Positions 19,033-29,133 of a stretch of 64,000 nucleotides of DNA are shown in pieces. The stretch is from an uncultured Kiritimatiellota bacterium (GTDB taxonomy: Bacteria; Verrucomicrobiota; Kiritimatiellia; RFP12; DVOR01), in NCBI GenBank assembly GCA_944391055.1, contig CALXSF010000007.1, positions 1-64,000 on the forward strand, in the 5' to 3' direction. Under the pieces are notes generated by a model. That model was not told the DNA's origin, did not search any database, and worked only from the letters and a program-made list of their open reading frames with translations. How positions within the stretch are numbered: the first letter of the stretch is position 1; each line of letters starts with the position of its first letter. Made by a program: the position numbers and the translations under genes.

Positions 19033-21186
19033 ATGAAATATCTTTTGGCGATTGGCATGGCCGCGTCGGCGGCGTGGGCGTCGGCGGCGTGGGCGTCGGG
19101 CGCGGGGGGCGCCTCGGCGGAGGTTCCCCCGGAGGCGGGGGCCGTGACGAACGAGGTGGTTCGGGTGACGGCGGCGCCGCTGCCGAAGTATCGCGTGGGG
19201 TCGACGGATTCGGGGACGTTGGTGGAGCTGCCGCCGGAGCGCTCGCCGTTCACGGTGGACACGTTCACGGAGGATTTCATCCGCGAGCGGAACGCGACGG
19301 ACCTGGATCAGCTGCTTTCCCTCCAGCCGGGCATCTATCAGGGGGGGAAGACGGTGATGGCGCGCCAGGCGGGGACGTATACGATCCGCGGCTTCTCGGG
19401 GAGCGAGGTGCTCCTGGGCGGGGTGCCGCTGACGGGCGGGGTGGCGACCTTCCTGGACCCGACGTTGCTGGAGCGGGTGGACATCGTGAAGGGGCCGGTG
19501 GGGGGGGCCTACGGCAGCCAGATGGGGAGCATGGAGGATCTGATGGGGGCGGGGGGGACGGTGATCCTCCAGCCGAAGCGGCCGCTGTTCGGGGAGGATT
19601 TCCGCGAGGTGTTGCTGAGGGGCTCGTATTCGCGGGCGTCGGGCACGCGCCTGAAGTTCGCGGCGGACGTGAACCAGACGGTGGCGGAGGAGCGCCTGGC
19701 GGTGCGCCTGCCCTTGGCGTATGAGTGGCGGGAGCCGGGGTGGGCGCCTTCGGGCGCGGGGCATGGCACGACGGTCTCGGCGGCGCCGAGCCTGACCTTC
19801 CGTCTGCTCGACCGCCTGGAGGTGGGGCTGGATCTCTTCTACCAATACAGCAACCAGCCGGCCTACCAGGGCGTGCGCACGCTCTATGGCAAGCCTTACG
19901 GCAGCGGCTGGGACGACACCTACACGCGCCCGGGCGACCGGATGCGCTTCATGACCTTCGGCGGGACCTTCCGCGCGGATGGGGACGTGACGGATTGGCT
20001 GACCCTGCGCACGCGCGTCTCCTTCTTCCAGAGCGAGAACCGCTACGACTACCGCGGGCCTTACTCCAACGTCGGCTTCGACCCGGCGTCGGAGGATTAC
20101 CGCTACGAATGGGCGGCGGGCGACCGCCTGTACCGCACCTTCTACGCGGGGCAGGACGCCATCCTCAAGTTCGACACGTGGGGCGTGGAGCACCAGTTCC
20201 TCGTGGGCGTGAGCACGACGGTCAAGGAGATCGGCGGGTGGAGCGGCTTCGCCTCATCCGGCCGCAGCGGCTCCGTGAACGAGGGGAACTATCTGGAGAC
20301 CATCAAGGCCACGGGTTACAGCGACACCCGCCAGCAGAAGGTGGGCCTCAACGTGCAGGAGCTGGCCGAGTGGCACGGCCTCAGCCTCATCGCCGGCCTG
20401 CGCGCCGATTGGCACGACAGCGTTCACCACGTCCACGAATGGACCTTCTCCCCGCGCCTGGGCCTCTCCTACGACGTCCTCGAGCAGGGCTGGGCCATCC
20501 TCTTCGCCAACGTCTCCCTCACCGACACGCCCAACTTCAACTACAAGCGCTGGCCCGGCAACACCGGCGACGCGCCCTCCGACTACCTCGACTCCACCTG
20601 GCGCGCCGTGCAGAAGGAGGCCGGCCTGCGCCTCAACCCCATCGGCTCCCTCTGGCTCGGCGCCACCGTCTTCCGCATCGACCAATCCAACGCCCCCATC
20701 GCCATGACCGACGACTTCTCCGGCGAGGGCTATTACGTGGATGACGGCAAGACCTACTCCCAGGGCTTCGAGTTCTCCGCCTCCGGCGACCTCACCGACA
20801 ACTGGTCGCTCTACCTCGCCTACGCCTACATCGATTACTACGACAAGACCAACGGCCGCCGCTTCGACCGCTTCCCGCCCCACGCCGTCTCCTTCTGGAC
20901 CAGCTACAAGGCCCCGTGGTTCTACGACGCCGTCTTCGGCTTCGGCGGCCGCTGGCGCGACGCCTGGATGATGACCTTCCGCGGCGGCCCCGCCGGCGAC
21001 GACCAGGTGGCCAAGCGCCTCCTGACCTTCGACGCCTCCCTCGACTTCCCCGTCACCGAGCGCGTCACCCTCAGCCTCGCCCTCCGCAACATCTTCGACA
21101 GCCGCGGCATCGAATCCGCCCGCAACCTCCAGGCCTTCGCCAACGAGGGCCGCACCCTCGAGCTTTCCATCCGCGGCCGCTTCTGA
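19033..21186 (+). CDS. TonB-dependent outer-membrane receptor
   Basis: A 717-residue outer-membrane active-transport receptor. It has an N-terminal signal peptide rich in Ala, a TonB-box-like stretch NEVVRVTAAP, a plug domain (about 70-200) with the RQAGTYTIRGFSG and VDIVKGPVGGAYGS motifs, a 22-strand-barrel-like remainder with alternating aromatic strands, and a C-terminal ELSIRGRF ending in Phe as outer-membrane barrels do. Siderophore, cobalamin or other substrates are possible; nothing in the sequence decides. An ATP-binding protein starts eight bases later and an FtsX-type permease overlaps that gene, so the three act as one unit. The ATG at 19033 was chosen for the signal peptide; the frame is open further upstream but lies over the repeat region. 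Confidence 0.9.
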   Translation: MKYLLAIGMAASAAWASAAWASGAGGASAEVPPEAGAVTNEVVRVTAAPLPKYRVGSTDSGTLVELPPERSPFTVDTFTEDFIRERNATDLDQLLSLQPGIYQGGKTVMARQAGTYTIRGFSGSEVLLGGVPLTGGVATFLDPTLLERVDIVKGPVGGAYGSQMGSMEDLMGAGGTVILQPKRPLFGEDFREVLLRGSYSRASGTRLKFAADVNQTVAEERLAVRLPLAYEWREPGWAPSGAGHGTTVSAAPSLTFRLLDRLEVGLDLFYQYSNQPAYQGVRTLYGKPYGSGWDDTYTRPGDRMRFMTFGGTFRADGDVTDWLTLRTRVSFFQSENRYDYRGPYSNVGFDPASEDYRYEWAAGDRLYRTFYAGQDAILKFDTWGVEHQFLVGVSTTVKEIGGWSGFASSGRSGSVNEGNYLETIKATGYSDTRQQKVGLNVQELAEWHGLSLIAGLRADWHDSVHHVHEWTFSPRLGLSYDVLEQGWAILFANVSLTDTPNFNYKRWPGNTGDAPSDYLDSTWRAVQKEAGLRLNPIGSLWLGATVFRIDQSNAPIAMTDDFSGEGYYVDDGKTYSQGFEFSASGDLTDNWSLYLAYAYIDYYDKTNGRRFDRFPPHAVSFWTSYKAPWFYDAVFGFGGRWRDAWMMTFRGGPAGDDQVAKRLLTFDASLDFPVTERVTLSLALRNIFDSRGIESARNLQAFANEGRTLELSIRGRF

Positions 21187-21193
21187 CCCTGCC

Positions 21194-21915
<722 letters not shown>

Positions 21916-21919
<4 letters not shown>

Positions 21920-24621
21920 GCGCGCTGGGGCTGCTCTTCCGCGACGTCCTCCGCCGCGACCGCGTCCGCCTCGTCTGCGCCTTGGTCGGCGTGGTCGCCG
22001 CCGCCGCGCTCCTTGCCTGGGCGGTGGGCTTGGCCGAGACCACCGCCGCGCAGTGCCGGCCCCTCGCCGAGCGGCTGGGGCGGCCCTTCGACTGCTGGGT
22101 CGCCACCGGCCGCGCCTCCGCCGCCGCGCCCAAGGGCAGCGGGATGCAGACCCTCGCCCACGGCTCCCCCTTCAAGATGATCCCCGCCGCCGTCGCCGAG
22201 GCCGTCAAGGCCTCCCCCGACGTCGCCTCCGTCCTCGCCACCACGGTCTTCCGCTGCCGCCTTGACTGGCGCCCCGAGGGCCGCCCCCTCCAAGGCGCCG
22301 GCGTCGTCGCCGGCGTCGCGCCGGTCCGCGACTTCCCCGAATGCCCCTATCCGGAGGGCCTCGCGGCGGGCCGCTGGCCCCGCGCCGACGCGCCGGAGCC
22401 CGAGTTCGCCATTTCCCCGCGCGCCTTCGGCGAGGAGGGGCTCCGCGACGCGCCGCCTGTCGGTACGCGCATCCCCGTCGTCACCCCCGCCGGGCGGATG
22501 GAGGCCACGCTCTGCGGCTACCTCGCCGAGGGGATCCGCCCCGTCGGCGGCTTCCCCACGATGTTCGCCAGCGACGGCCTCGCCGCCGCCACCGCGCTCG
22601 CCGAGACCGGCGGCGGGTGCAACCTCATGCTCATCCGCCTCCGCCCCTTCCGCTCGCCCGACGCCCTCGCCGAGACCGTCCGCACCGTCTCGCCGGACGA
22701 CGACGCGGCCACGCTCGTCACCCGCCAGGGGCTGCTCCGCCAGCTCCGCTCCGACGCCACCAACAACCTGCTCTTCCAGCTTCCCCTCCTTGTCGCCCTC
22801 GCCTGCGTCGCCACCTGCTGCATGATCGTCAGCGCCCTCTGCGTGGGGCTTGAGCAGAACCGCCTCCGCCACGCTCGTCTCCGCGCCTTGGGCATGACCG
22901 CCCGCCAGCTCATGGGCCTTGTCGCCCGCGAGGCGCTCTTCCTCGCCGGGGTGGGCGGCCTGCTGGGGCTTGGGCTGGGGCTGGGCGTGCTGGCGCTCTT
23001 CGTGCGCGCCCATCCGCTGGCCTTCCCCGACGGCCTCATGGTCGGCTGGGTCACGCCCGTGGCCGTGGCCGCGCTGCTGGGCCTTTCCGCCGCGGCCGCG
23101 CTCTGGGCGCCCCTGCGCCGCGCCGCCCGGCTCAGCCCCTGCGAGCTCCGCGCCGCCCCCGAGGCCTGGCGCGCGGCCCATCCCCTCCGCCGCGGGCTGA
23201 TCGCCTTGGCGGCGACCCTCCCCGTGCTCGGCACGCTCATCCCCTTCACGCCCAACCCGCTGCTGCGCAGCGCGTGGTTCCTCCTCGTCGGCCTGCCGCT
23301 CGCGCTTTGGGGGCTGACCGCCCTGACGCGGCCGCTGATGGCCCTGTGCGAACGGCTTCTCGCGCGACCCCTCGGCGCGCTCCTGCGCCTGCGACCGGCC
23401 CTTCTGCGCGGCGTCCTCACCCGCGCCGCCGACCGTAACGCCCACATGGCGCTGACCCTCACTGCCGGCCTGGGCGCCTTCTTCGTCATCCACATCTGGG
23501 GCGCCTCCCTCACCGACCCCTTCATCCCCTCCCGCACCCTCCCCCCCGCCATCGTCTCGCTCCTCCCAAACGGTGTCAGCCCCGCCTGCGCGCAAACCCT
23601 CGCCCGCGAGGCCGGGCTGCCCCTCCGCCCCTTCTTCGCCGAGCAGTACCGCCTGGACGAGGCGGATTTCCAGGCCATCGGCGAACGCGCCGGCCGCCTC
23701 CCCGCCCAGAACAACATCCTCCTCGTCGCCACCCCCGGCGAGCGCGGCGTCACCGTCACCGAGATGTTCGCCCGCCAATGTCGCCTCCGCGTGGGCGACA
23801 CCTTCCGCATCCAGCGGCTCGACGCGGGGGGGGACGTCCGTGCCCTGCCCCTGACCATCACCCGGGTCGTCCGCTGCAACTGGCACCTCGTCACCGCCCG
23901 CGCCGGGATGCGCGCCCGCGACGGCGCGCCCTTCGGCACCCTCGGCCCCGTCTTCGTGGGGATGGACGTCGCCGCCGCGTGGGATCCCGCGCGCGCCGCG
24001 CGCGTCCGCTTCCTGTGGCTCGACGCGCTTCCCGCCGCCTCGGGCGCCGACGCGCTTTACTCCGCCGCCAACCTCCTTGAGCTCCGCCTCCAACGCCTTG
24101 CCGAGGCCGACCCCGAGCCCTTCCGCGCCGCCGCCCGGGGGCCGGGGCCGCGGGCGGCCTTCCCCAACGTCGTCGTCCACCTGCGCGACGAGATCGCCGA
24201 GGGCACCCTTGCCCACAGCGGGGAGTTGCTGGGCGAGCTGGCCCGCATCCCGCTCTGGTCGCTCCTTATCCTCTCGCTGGGCTTCGTCTCCCTCCTCGCT
24301 GCCAACGTCCGCGCGATGGCCGGCGAACTCCGAACCCTCCATGCCGTCGGTATGACGCGCGCGCAGATGGGGCGCTTCCTCTTCGCGCAGGCGCTCATCC
24401 TCTGCGCCGTCGCCGCGCTGCTGTCGCTGCTGCTGGGGCTGACCGTCGGGTGGGGGTTCACGGGGTGGACGCTGGCGTGGATGCCCTTCGGCGGGCTGCC
24501 GACCGTCCTGGTGCTGCCCTGGCCGCGCCTGTTGGAGGGGTTTGGGCTCCTGCTCGCGGCCACACTGGCGGTGACGCCCCTGCCCATTTGCCTCCTGATC
24601 CGCGCCCTCCTCCGCCGCTGA
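21916..24621 (+). CDS. FtsX-like ABC permease, duplicated form
   Basis: A 901-residue inner-membrane protein. A TM helix near the N-terminus (LVCALVGVVAAAALLAWAV) is followed by a long periplasmic MacB-PCD-like region (about 40-265), a cluster of three TM helices, a further set of helices around 410-470, a second periplasmic region, and a last cluster of three TM helices at the C-terminus. Two FtsX domains make this the long form seen in LolC/E-like and antimicrobial-peptide-type exporters. The GTG start overlaps the ATPase stop (GTGA), which fixes the start. It is followed directly by a strong terminator, so the receptor-ATPase-permease unit ends here. Cargo is unknown. Confidence 0.88.
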
Positions 24622-24622
24622 G

Positions 24623-24673
24623 ACCTATCACCCCCGGCCCCGCCTTGCCGCGGGGCGGCGGGGGAGGTTTTTT
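24623..24673 (+). terminator. terminator after the FtsX permease
   Basis: A long GC stem (ACCT...CCCCCGGCCCCGC pairing with GCGGGGCGGCGGGGG...AGGT) ends in six T. The T-tract runs straight into the next extended -10. Confidence 0.85.
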
Positions 24674-24681
24674 GGTATACT
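24673..24681 (+). promoter_or_regulatory. extended -10 of the NFU-tsaE-nadA operon
   Basis: TGG followed by TATACT (24676-24681), overlapping the upstream terminator's T-tract; the leader is about 18 nt and carries GAAAGGAAACGAGG. Confidence 0.6.
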
Positions 24682-24705
24682 CCCGCGCTGAAAGGAAACG
24701 AGGAC

Positions 24706-24936
24706 ATGAACGAATTGAACGACCGTATCCGCGCGAAACTCGAGGAGCTCCGGGGCATGCTGCAGGCCGACGGGGGCGACCTGGAGGTGATCGACATCGA
24801 GGGCAAGACGGTCCACCTGCGCCTGCGCGGCGCCTGCGGCTGCTGCCCCCATGCGACGATGACGATCAAGGACGGCATCCAGCGCATCCTGCGCGAGGAG
24901 TTGGACCCTGAGATCGTCGTGGAGCGCGTGATGTGA
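24706..24936 (+). CDS. NFU-domain iron-sulfur scaffold/carrier protein
   Basis: A 76-residue NifU C-terminal (NFU) domain. The GACGCCPHA motif gives the CxxC pair Cys44/Cys47 that bridges a [4Fe-4S] cluster between two subunits, with MLQADGGDLEV upstream as in the family. It would carry or assemble Fe-S clusters for apoproteins. tsaE overlaps its last codons, and nadA, whose product needs a [4Fe-4S] cluster, is third in the same operon, so NadA is a plausible client. The ATG is preceded by GAAAGG and AACGAGG. Confidence 0.9.
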   Translation: MNELNDRIRAKLEELRGMLQADGGDLEVIDIEGKTVHLRLRGACGCCPHATMTIKDGIQRILREELDPEIVVERVM

Positions 24937-25373
24937 CGGCGCCCGCCGTCCGGGAGCTGCGTTCGCTGGCCGACACGGCCGCCTTGGCCGCGGAGGTGGC
25001 GGGGCGTCTGCGGCCGGGCGGCGTGTTGTTGCTGGAGGGGGATCTGGGGGCGGGGAAGACGACGTTCGTGCAGGCGTTGGCGCGGGCGTTGGGTGTGGCG
25101 CGCCCGGTGACGAGCCCCACCTTCACGCTGGCCAACGCCTATCCCCTGCCGGGCGGCGGGGAACTGGTCCACATGGATCTTTATCGCCTGGCCTCGCCCT
25201 CGGGGGTCTACGACCTGGGGCTGGAGGAGGCGCTGGAGGGCGGCGCGCGGGTGGCCATCGAGTGGCCGGGGCGCGCGCGCGAGGTCTTGGACGCGGAGGC
25301 GCCCCATCGCCTGACCCTGCGGCTGGAAGTGACCGCGGAGGGCGCGCGGCGCGCCACGCTGACGGAGGAGTGA
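24933..25373 (+). CDS. tsaE: tRNA threonylcarbamoyladenosine biosynthesis ATPase TsaE
   Basis: A 146-residue P-loop protein that cycles the TsaB-TsaD complex during t6A37 synthesis. Walker A is GDLGAGKT at 36-43, the family motif SPTFTLANAY follows, and HMDLYRL plus GLEEALEGG and AIEWPGRA match the switch and Walker B-like segments. The GTG start overlaps the stop of the NFU gene, which fixes it. The partner tsaD lies at 17386. Located between two genes of unrelated function, so the linkage is probably only cotranscription. Confidence 0.93.
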   Translation: MTAPAVRELRSLADTAALAAEVAGRLRPGGVLLLEGDLGAGKTTFVQALARALGVARPVTSPTFTLANAYPLPGGGELVHMDLYRLASPSGVYDLGLEEALEGGARVAIEWPGRAREVLDAEAPHRLTLRLEVTAEGARRATLTEE

Positions 25374-25380
25374 GAACGCG

Positions 25381-26433
25381 ATGACCGAGTCGGAGTGCAG
25401 GGCGGCGATCGCCGCGGAGCGGGAGGCGTGGGGCGAGCGGCTGCTGATCCTGGGCCACCATTACCAGGATTCGGCGGTGACGGCGCTTTGCGACGCGGTG
25501 GGGGATTCCTTGGAGCTGTCGCGCCTGGCCGCGGCGTCGCGGGCGGAGCGGATCGTCTTCTGCGGCGTGCGCTTCATGGCCGAGACGGCGGACATCCTGG
25601 CGCGCGGGCCGGAGGGCGGCGAGAATGGCCGCTCGGTCTGGCTGCCCGCGCCGAAGGCCGGCTGCCCGATGGCGGACATGGCGGGCGCGGAGGCGTTGGA
25701 GGCGGCTTGGGCGCGCCTCACGGAGGCGGATCCGAAGGCCGCTTGGGCGCCGGTGGTCTACGTGAACTCGACGGCGGAGGTGAAGGCTTTCTGCGGGGCG
25801 CACGGCGGCGCGGCCTGCACGTCGGGCAACGCGCGGCGCGTGCTGGGGCGCTTTTTGGGGGAGGGGCGCAAGGTCTTCTTCGCGCCGGATCAGCACCTGT
25901 GCGCCAACACGGCGCGTCAGCTGGGGCTGCCGGCGGAGGCCGTGGCGCTGTGGCGGCGCGCCTTGCCGGACGGCGGGCTCGTGCCCCAGAGGATCCGCGC
26001 GGCGCGGCTAGTGGCGTGGGACGGCTGCTGCCCCATCCACGCCGGCTACACGCCCGGCGACGTGGTGGCGGCCCGGGCGGCGCATCCGGACGCGGCCCTG
26101 CTGATCCACCCCGAGGCGCCGACCGGCGTGACGGCGCTGGCGGAGGAGATGGGCTCCACCAAGGCGATCATCGAGGCGGTCTCCCGCGCGGAGCCAGGCG
26201 CGCGCCTGCTCATCGGCACGGAGGATCATTTGGTGCGGCGGCTGGCGGCGGACCATCCGGAGCTGGCGATCCGCCCGCTGCGCCCGATCGTCTGCCAGGA
26301 CATGGGGCGGACGACGCCGGAGGCGCTCCTGCGCGTCCTGCGCGAGTGGCCGGAGGAGACGCTGGTGCGCGTGCCCGACGCGCTCATCCCGCCCGCCCAT
26401 GCCTGCGTCCGGCGGATGCTGGCCTTGGGCTGA
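25381..26433 (+). CDS. nadA: quinolinate synthase A
   Basis: Condenses iminoaspartate with dihydroxyacetone phosphate to quinolinate in de novo NAD synthesis, using an oxygen-sensitive [4Fe-4S] cluster. A protein of 350 residues. Seen: LILGHHYQD near the N-terminus, GDSLELSR, VYVNSTAEVKA, the FAPDQHLCANTA motif, and the three candidate cluster cysteines in ACTSGNA, CCPIHAGY and VCQDMGRTTPE. The ATG follows GGAGTGAGAACGCG. NadB and NadC are not in the window, but the requirement for NadB or aspartate dehydrogenase is implied. Confidence 0.95.
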   Translation: MTESECRAAIAAEREAWGERLLILGHHYQDSAVTALCDAVGDSLELSRLAAASRAERIVFCGVRFMAETADILARGPEGGENGRSVWLPAPKAGCPMADMAGAEALEAAWARLTEADPKAAWAPVVYVNSTAEVKAFCGAHGGAACTSGNARRVLGRFLGEGRKVFFAPDQHLCANTARQLGLPAEAVALWRRALPDGGLVPQRIRAARLVAWDGCCPIHAGYTPGDVVAARAAHPDAALLIHPEAPTGVTALAEEMGSTKAIIEAVSRAEPGARLLIGTEDHLVRRLAADHPELAIRPLRPIVCQDMGRTTPEALLRVLREWPEETLVRVPDALIPPAHACVRRMLALG

Positions 26434-26463
26434 GGGCCGCGCGCTTCCGCGGCGCGGAAACGA

Positions 26464-26493
26464 CGAGGCCCCGCCGGGTTCGGCGGGGCCTCG
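26464..26493. terminator. hairpin between convergent nadA and phosphohexomutase
   Basis: A 12-bp perfect stem CGAGGCCCCGCC (26464-26475) with its complement at 26482-26493. T-tracts on both sides are short, so termination could be partial in either direction. Confidence 0.6.
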
Positions 26494-26515
26494 TTCGTCC
26501 TGTCGCGGCGGGCGC

Positions 26516-27841
26516 TCAGGCGCGGATGAGGGCAAGCACCTCGTCGCGCCGGGCCTCCATCTCGGCCTGGCTGGCGGTGCTTTCGAGGTTGAGGCGGACG
26601 AGCGGCTCGGTGTTGGAGCAGCGGACGTTGAACCACCACGTGGGGTATTCCACGCTCACGCCGTCGAGCTCGAAGACGTGGCCGTCGGCGTACTTGGCCT
26701 TGAGCTTGGCGAGGATTTCCTGGGGGTCGCAGGCGACCTTGGAGTTGATCTCGCCGGAGCACCAGTATTTGCGCAGGGGGGCGATGAGCTCGGAGAGGGG
26801 CTTGCCGCTCTGGGTGACGATGTTGGCCAGGGCGATGGCGGCCATGGAGGAGCTTTCGGCGACGTAGTTGTCGCGGAAGTAGTAGTGGCCGGAGAGCTCG
26901 CCGGCGAAGATGGCGTTGTGCTCGCGCATCTGTGCCTTGATGAAGGCGTGGCCCACGCGGCTCATCATCGGGACGCCGCCGGCGGCCTCGATGGTTTCCT
27001 TGACGACGCGGCTGGAGCGCAGGTCGTAGAAGATGACGCCTTTCTCGCGCTTGAGGACGTCTTGGGCGATGAGGGCGGTCACCAAGTCCATGGGGATGAT
27101 CTCGCCCTTCTCGTCCACGAAGCCCGCGCGGTCGGCGTCGCCGTCGAAGGCCACGCCAAAGTCGTAGCCGCCCTGGCGGATGGTCTCCTGCAGTTTGGCG
27201 AGGGTGGCGTGGTGGAGGGGGTTGGCCTCGTGGTTGGGGAAGGCGCCGTCGATGTCGCCGTAGAGGGCGGTCTGGTCGATGGCGTCGACGAAGGTCTGGG
27301 CTTCGACGATGCCCATGCCGTTGGCGTAGTCGATGGCCAGGCGGGGCTTGCGGGCGAAGGCCATGACGGGGCGGATGTGCTCGCGGTAGGCCGGGAGGAT
27401 GTCGTGGGCGCGCACGGTGCCGGGCGTGGCCGCGGGCGCGTCGAAGGCGCGCTCGGCGACGATGCGCTCGATGTCGGCGATGCCGGTGGCGCCGGAGATG
27501 GGCACCGCGTCCGCGCGGCAGAGCTTGAAGCCGTTCCACTCCGCGGGGTTGTGCGAGGCGGTGATCATCACCGAGCCGTCCGCGCCCAGGGAGCCGTTGG
27601 CGTAGTAGTTCATCGGGGTCGAGCAGAGGCCGATGTCGATGACGTCCGCGCCCAGCTCCGTGATGCCGCGCGTCAGGGCCTCCTGCAGCGGCACGGAGTG
27701 GGGCCGGCAGTCCCGCCCCAGCACGACCTTCCTGGCGTGCGTGAGGGTGACGTAGGCGCGGCCGATGTCGTAGGCCATGGCCTCGGTGAGGTCCTGCCCG
27801 TAGATGCCGCGAATGTCGTAGGCTTTGAAGATTCCGCTCAT
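26516..27841 (-). CDS. phosphomannomutase/phosphoglucomutase
   Basis: A 441-residue alpha-D-phosphohexomutase that interconverts the 1- and 6-phosphates of mannose or glucose, feeding nucleotide-sugar synthesis for the surface glycans. It has four domains: KAYDIRGIYG at the N-terminus, the phosphoserine loop ITASHNPAEWNG, the metal loop DGDADRAGF, the sugar-specificity segment AGELSGHYYF (GEXSGH type, compatible with mannose/glucose), and the C-terminal phosphate-binding loop RCSNTEPLVRLN. The start at 27841 follows AGGAGC and a leader from an extended -10. Monocistronic and convergent with nadA. Confidence 0.93.
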   Translation of the reverse strand: MSGIFKAYDIRGIYGQDLTEAMAYDIGRAYVTLTHARKVVLGRDCRPHSVPLQEALTRGITELGADVIDIGLCSTPMNYYANGSLGADGSVMITASHNPAEWNGFKLCRADAVPISGATGIADIERIVAERAFDAPAATPGTVRAHDILPAYREHIRPVMAFARKPRLAIDYANGMGIVEAQTFVDAIDQTALYGDIDGAFPNHEANPLHHATLAKLQETIRQGGYDFGVAFDGDADRAGFVDEKGEIIPMDLVTALIAQDVLKREKGVIFYDLRSSRVVKETIEAAGGVPMMSRVGHAFIKAQMREHNAIFAGELSGHYYFRDNYVAESSSMAAIALANIVTQSGKPLSELIAPLRKYWCSGEINSKVACDPQEILAKLKAKYADGHVFELDGVSVEYPTWWFNVRCSNTEPLVRLNLESTASQAEMEARRDEVLALIRA

Positions 27842-27874
27842 TCGGATGCTCCTGTAGTGTTGGTTGGTGCCCCA

Positions 27875-27883
27875 AGCATACCA
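27875..27883 (-). promoter_or_regulatory. extended -10 of the phosphohexomutase gene
   Basis: On the minus strand, TGG followed by TATGCT (27880-27875); the leader is about 27 nt with ACAGGAGC. It lies 60 bases from the divergent promoter at 27943. Confidence 0.55.
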
Positions 27884-27942
27884 AAATCCCGGCCGGGTGG
27901 GAAATCCCGCCGCATGGGCCGTTCGTCGCCGGCGGCGCGCTG

Positions 27943-27951
27943 TGGTATACT
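27943..27951 (+). promoter_or_regulatory. extended -10 of the two-component operon, leaderless geometry
   Basis: TGG followed by TATACT (27946-27951), six bases (GGAAGC), ATG at 27958. GGAAG might act as a ribosome site only if transcription starts unusually early. Confidence 0.55.
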
Positions 27952-27957
27952 GGAAGC

Positions 27958-29133
27958 ATGAGACAGGGTTTTTTCGACAAGTTCGTGGAGCGGCTGGATC
28001 GGTTGGACGCGCCGGTGGTGGAGGCGCATATCGCGGAATTGGCGCGGGAGCGGGGCTTCCTGGAGACCCTGTTCCAATCCATCGACGAGGGGCTGCTGGT
28101 GGTGGGGGAGGGGCTGCGCCTGCTCTACGCGAACCACGCGGCGGAGCGGATGGTGGGCTTCGCGGCGGAGGAGTGGCGGGGGCGGTCGCTGGCGCGCCAT
28201 CTGCGCGATTGGGGGGTGGAGGGGCTGCTGCGCCGGCAGGCGGGCGGTTGGGAGCGGGTGGAGACGCGAGAGGTGGAGCTGGCCTACCCGGAGCGCCGGG
28301 TGGTGCGCTTCTACGCGCGCCCCGTGGAGCTGAACGGGCGGACGGAGCTGCTCCTGATTTTGCGCGACGTGACGCGCGAGCGGGCCGCCGAGGAGTCGGC
28401 CTTGGCGGATGAGCGCCTGGCCGCCGTGAAGACCTTGGCCGCGGGCGTGGCGCACGAAATCGGCAACCCGCTCAACGCGCTGACCATCCATCTGCAGCTG
28501 CTGACGCGCGAACTGCGCGGGGTGGGGGATGCGTCGTTGCGGGCGAGCCTGGGCGCGTTGGCGGCGGTGGCGGAGCGGGAGGTGGCGCGGCTGGACGGCA
28601 TCCTGAGGCGTTTCCTGGCGGCCATCCGCCCGGCCAAGCCGAACCTGGTGCGCGGGAACGTCTGCGACGTGCTGGACGCGACGCTGGGCCTGCTGGAGGC
28701 GGACCTGGCCCAGCGCGAGATCGCGTTGGAGCGTTCGGCGCCGCGGGCGGTGCCGGATGTCTTCCTCGACGCGCAGCAGCTGGAGCAGGTCTTCTTCAAC
28801 CTCATCCGGAACGCGATGGACGCGGTGCCGAACGGCGGGCGCATCGGCGTGACGGTGACGGCGGACGACGCGTGGGTGAACGTCTCGGTACTGGACAACG
28901 GCGCGGGCATCCCCGCCGCCATGCTCGGGCGGATCTTCGACCCCTACGTCACCACCAAGGAAAAGGGCAACGGCCTGGGGCTGATGATCGTGCGCCGCAT
29001 CGTCCAGGCGCACGGCGGCACCATCACCTGCGCCAGCCATGAGGGCGAGGGGACGTGCTTCACGGTGAGCCTGCCGCGCGCGGAGCGGCGGGTGAGGGCC
29101 TTGGGCGCGTCGGAACGGGAGGCGGCGCGATGA
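27958..29133 (+). CDS. PAS-containing sensor histidine kinase, NtrB-like
   Basis: A 391-residue soluble kinase with no membrane segment visible. A PAS-like domain (about 35-145; ETLFQSIDEGLLVVGEGLRLL) senses an unknown cytosolic signal. The H-box GVAHEIGNPLNAL has the phosphoaccepting His166; the N-box VFFNLIRNAMDAV, G1 DNGAGIP and G2 GNGLGLMIVRR form the ATPase. The HEIGNPLN form is typical of NtrB/HydH kinases that pair with sigma-54 activators, and such a regulator overlaps its stop by four bases. It would autophosphorylate and pass phosphate to Asp51 of that partner. Confidence 0.93.
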   Translation: MRQGFFDKFVERLDRLDAPVVEAHIAELARERGFLETLFQSIDEGLLVVGEGLRLLYANHAAERMVGFAAEEWRGRSLARHLRDWGVEGLLRRQAGGWERVETREVELAYPERRVVRFYARPVELNGRTELLLILRDVTRERAAEESALADERLAAVKTLAAGVAHEIGNPLNALTIHLQLLTRELRGVGDASLRASLGALAAVAEREVARLDGILRRFLAAIRPAKPNLVRGNVCDVLDATLGLLEADLAQREIALERSAPRAVPDVFLDAQQLEQVFFNLIRNAMDAVPNGGRIGVTVTADDAWVNVSVLDNGAGIPAAMLGRIFDPYVTTKEKGNGLGLMIVRRIVQAHGGTITCASHEGEGTCFTVSLPRAERRVRALGASEREAAR

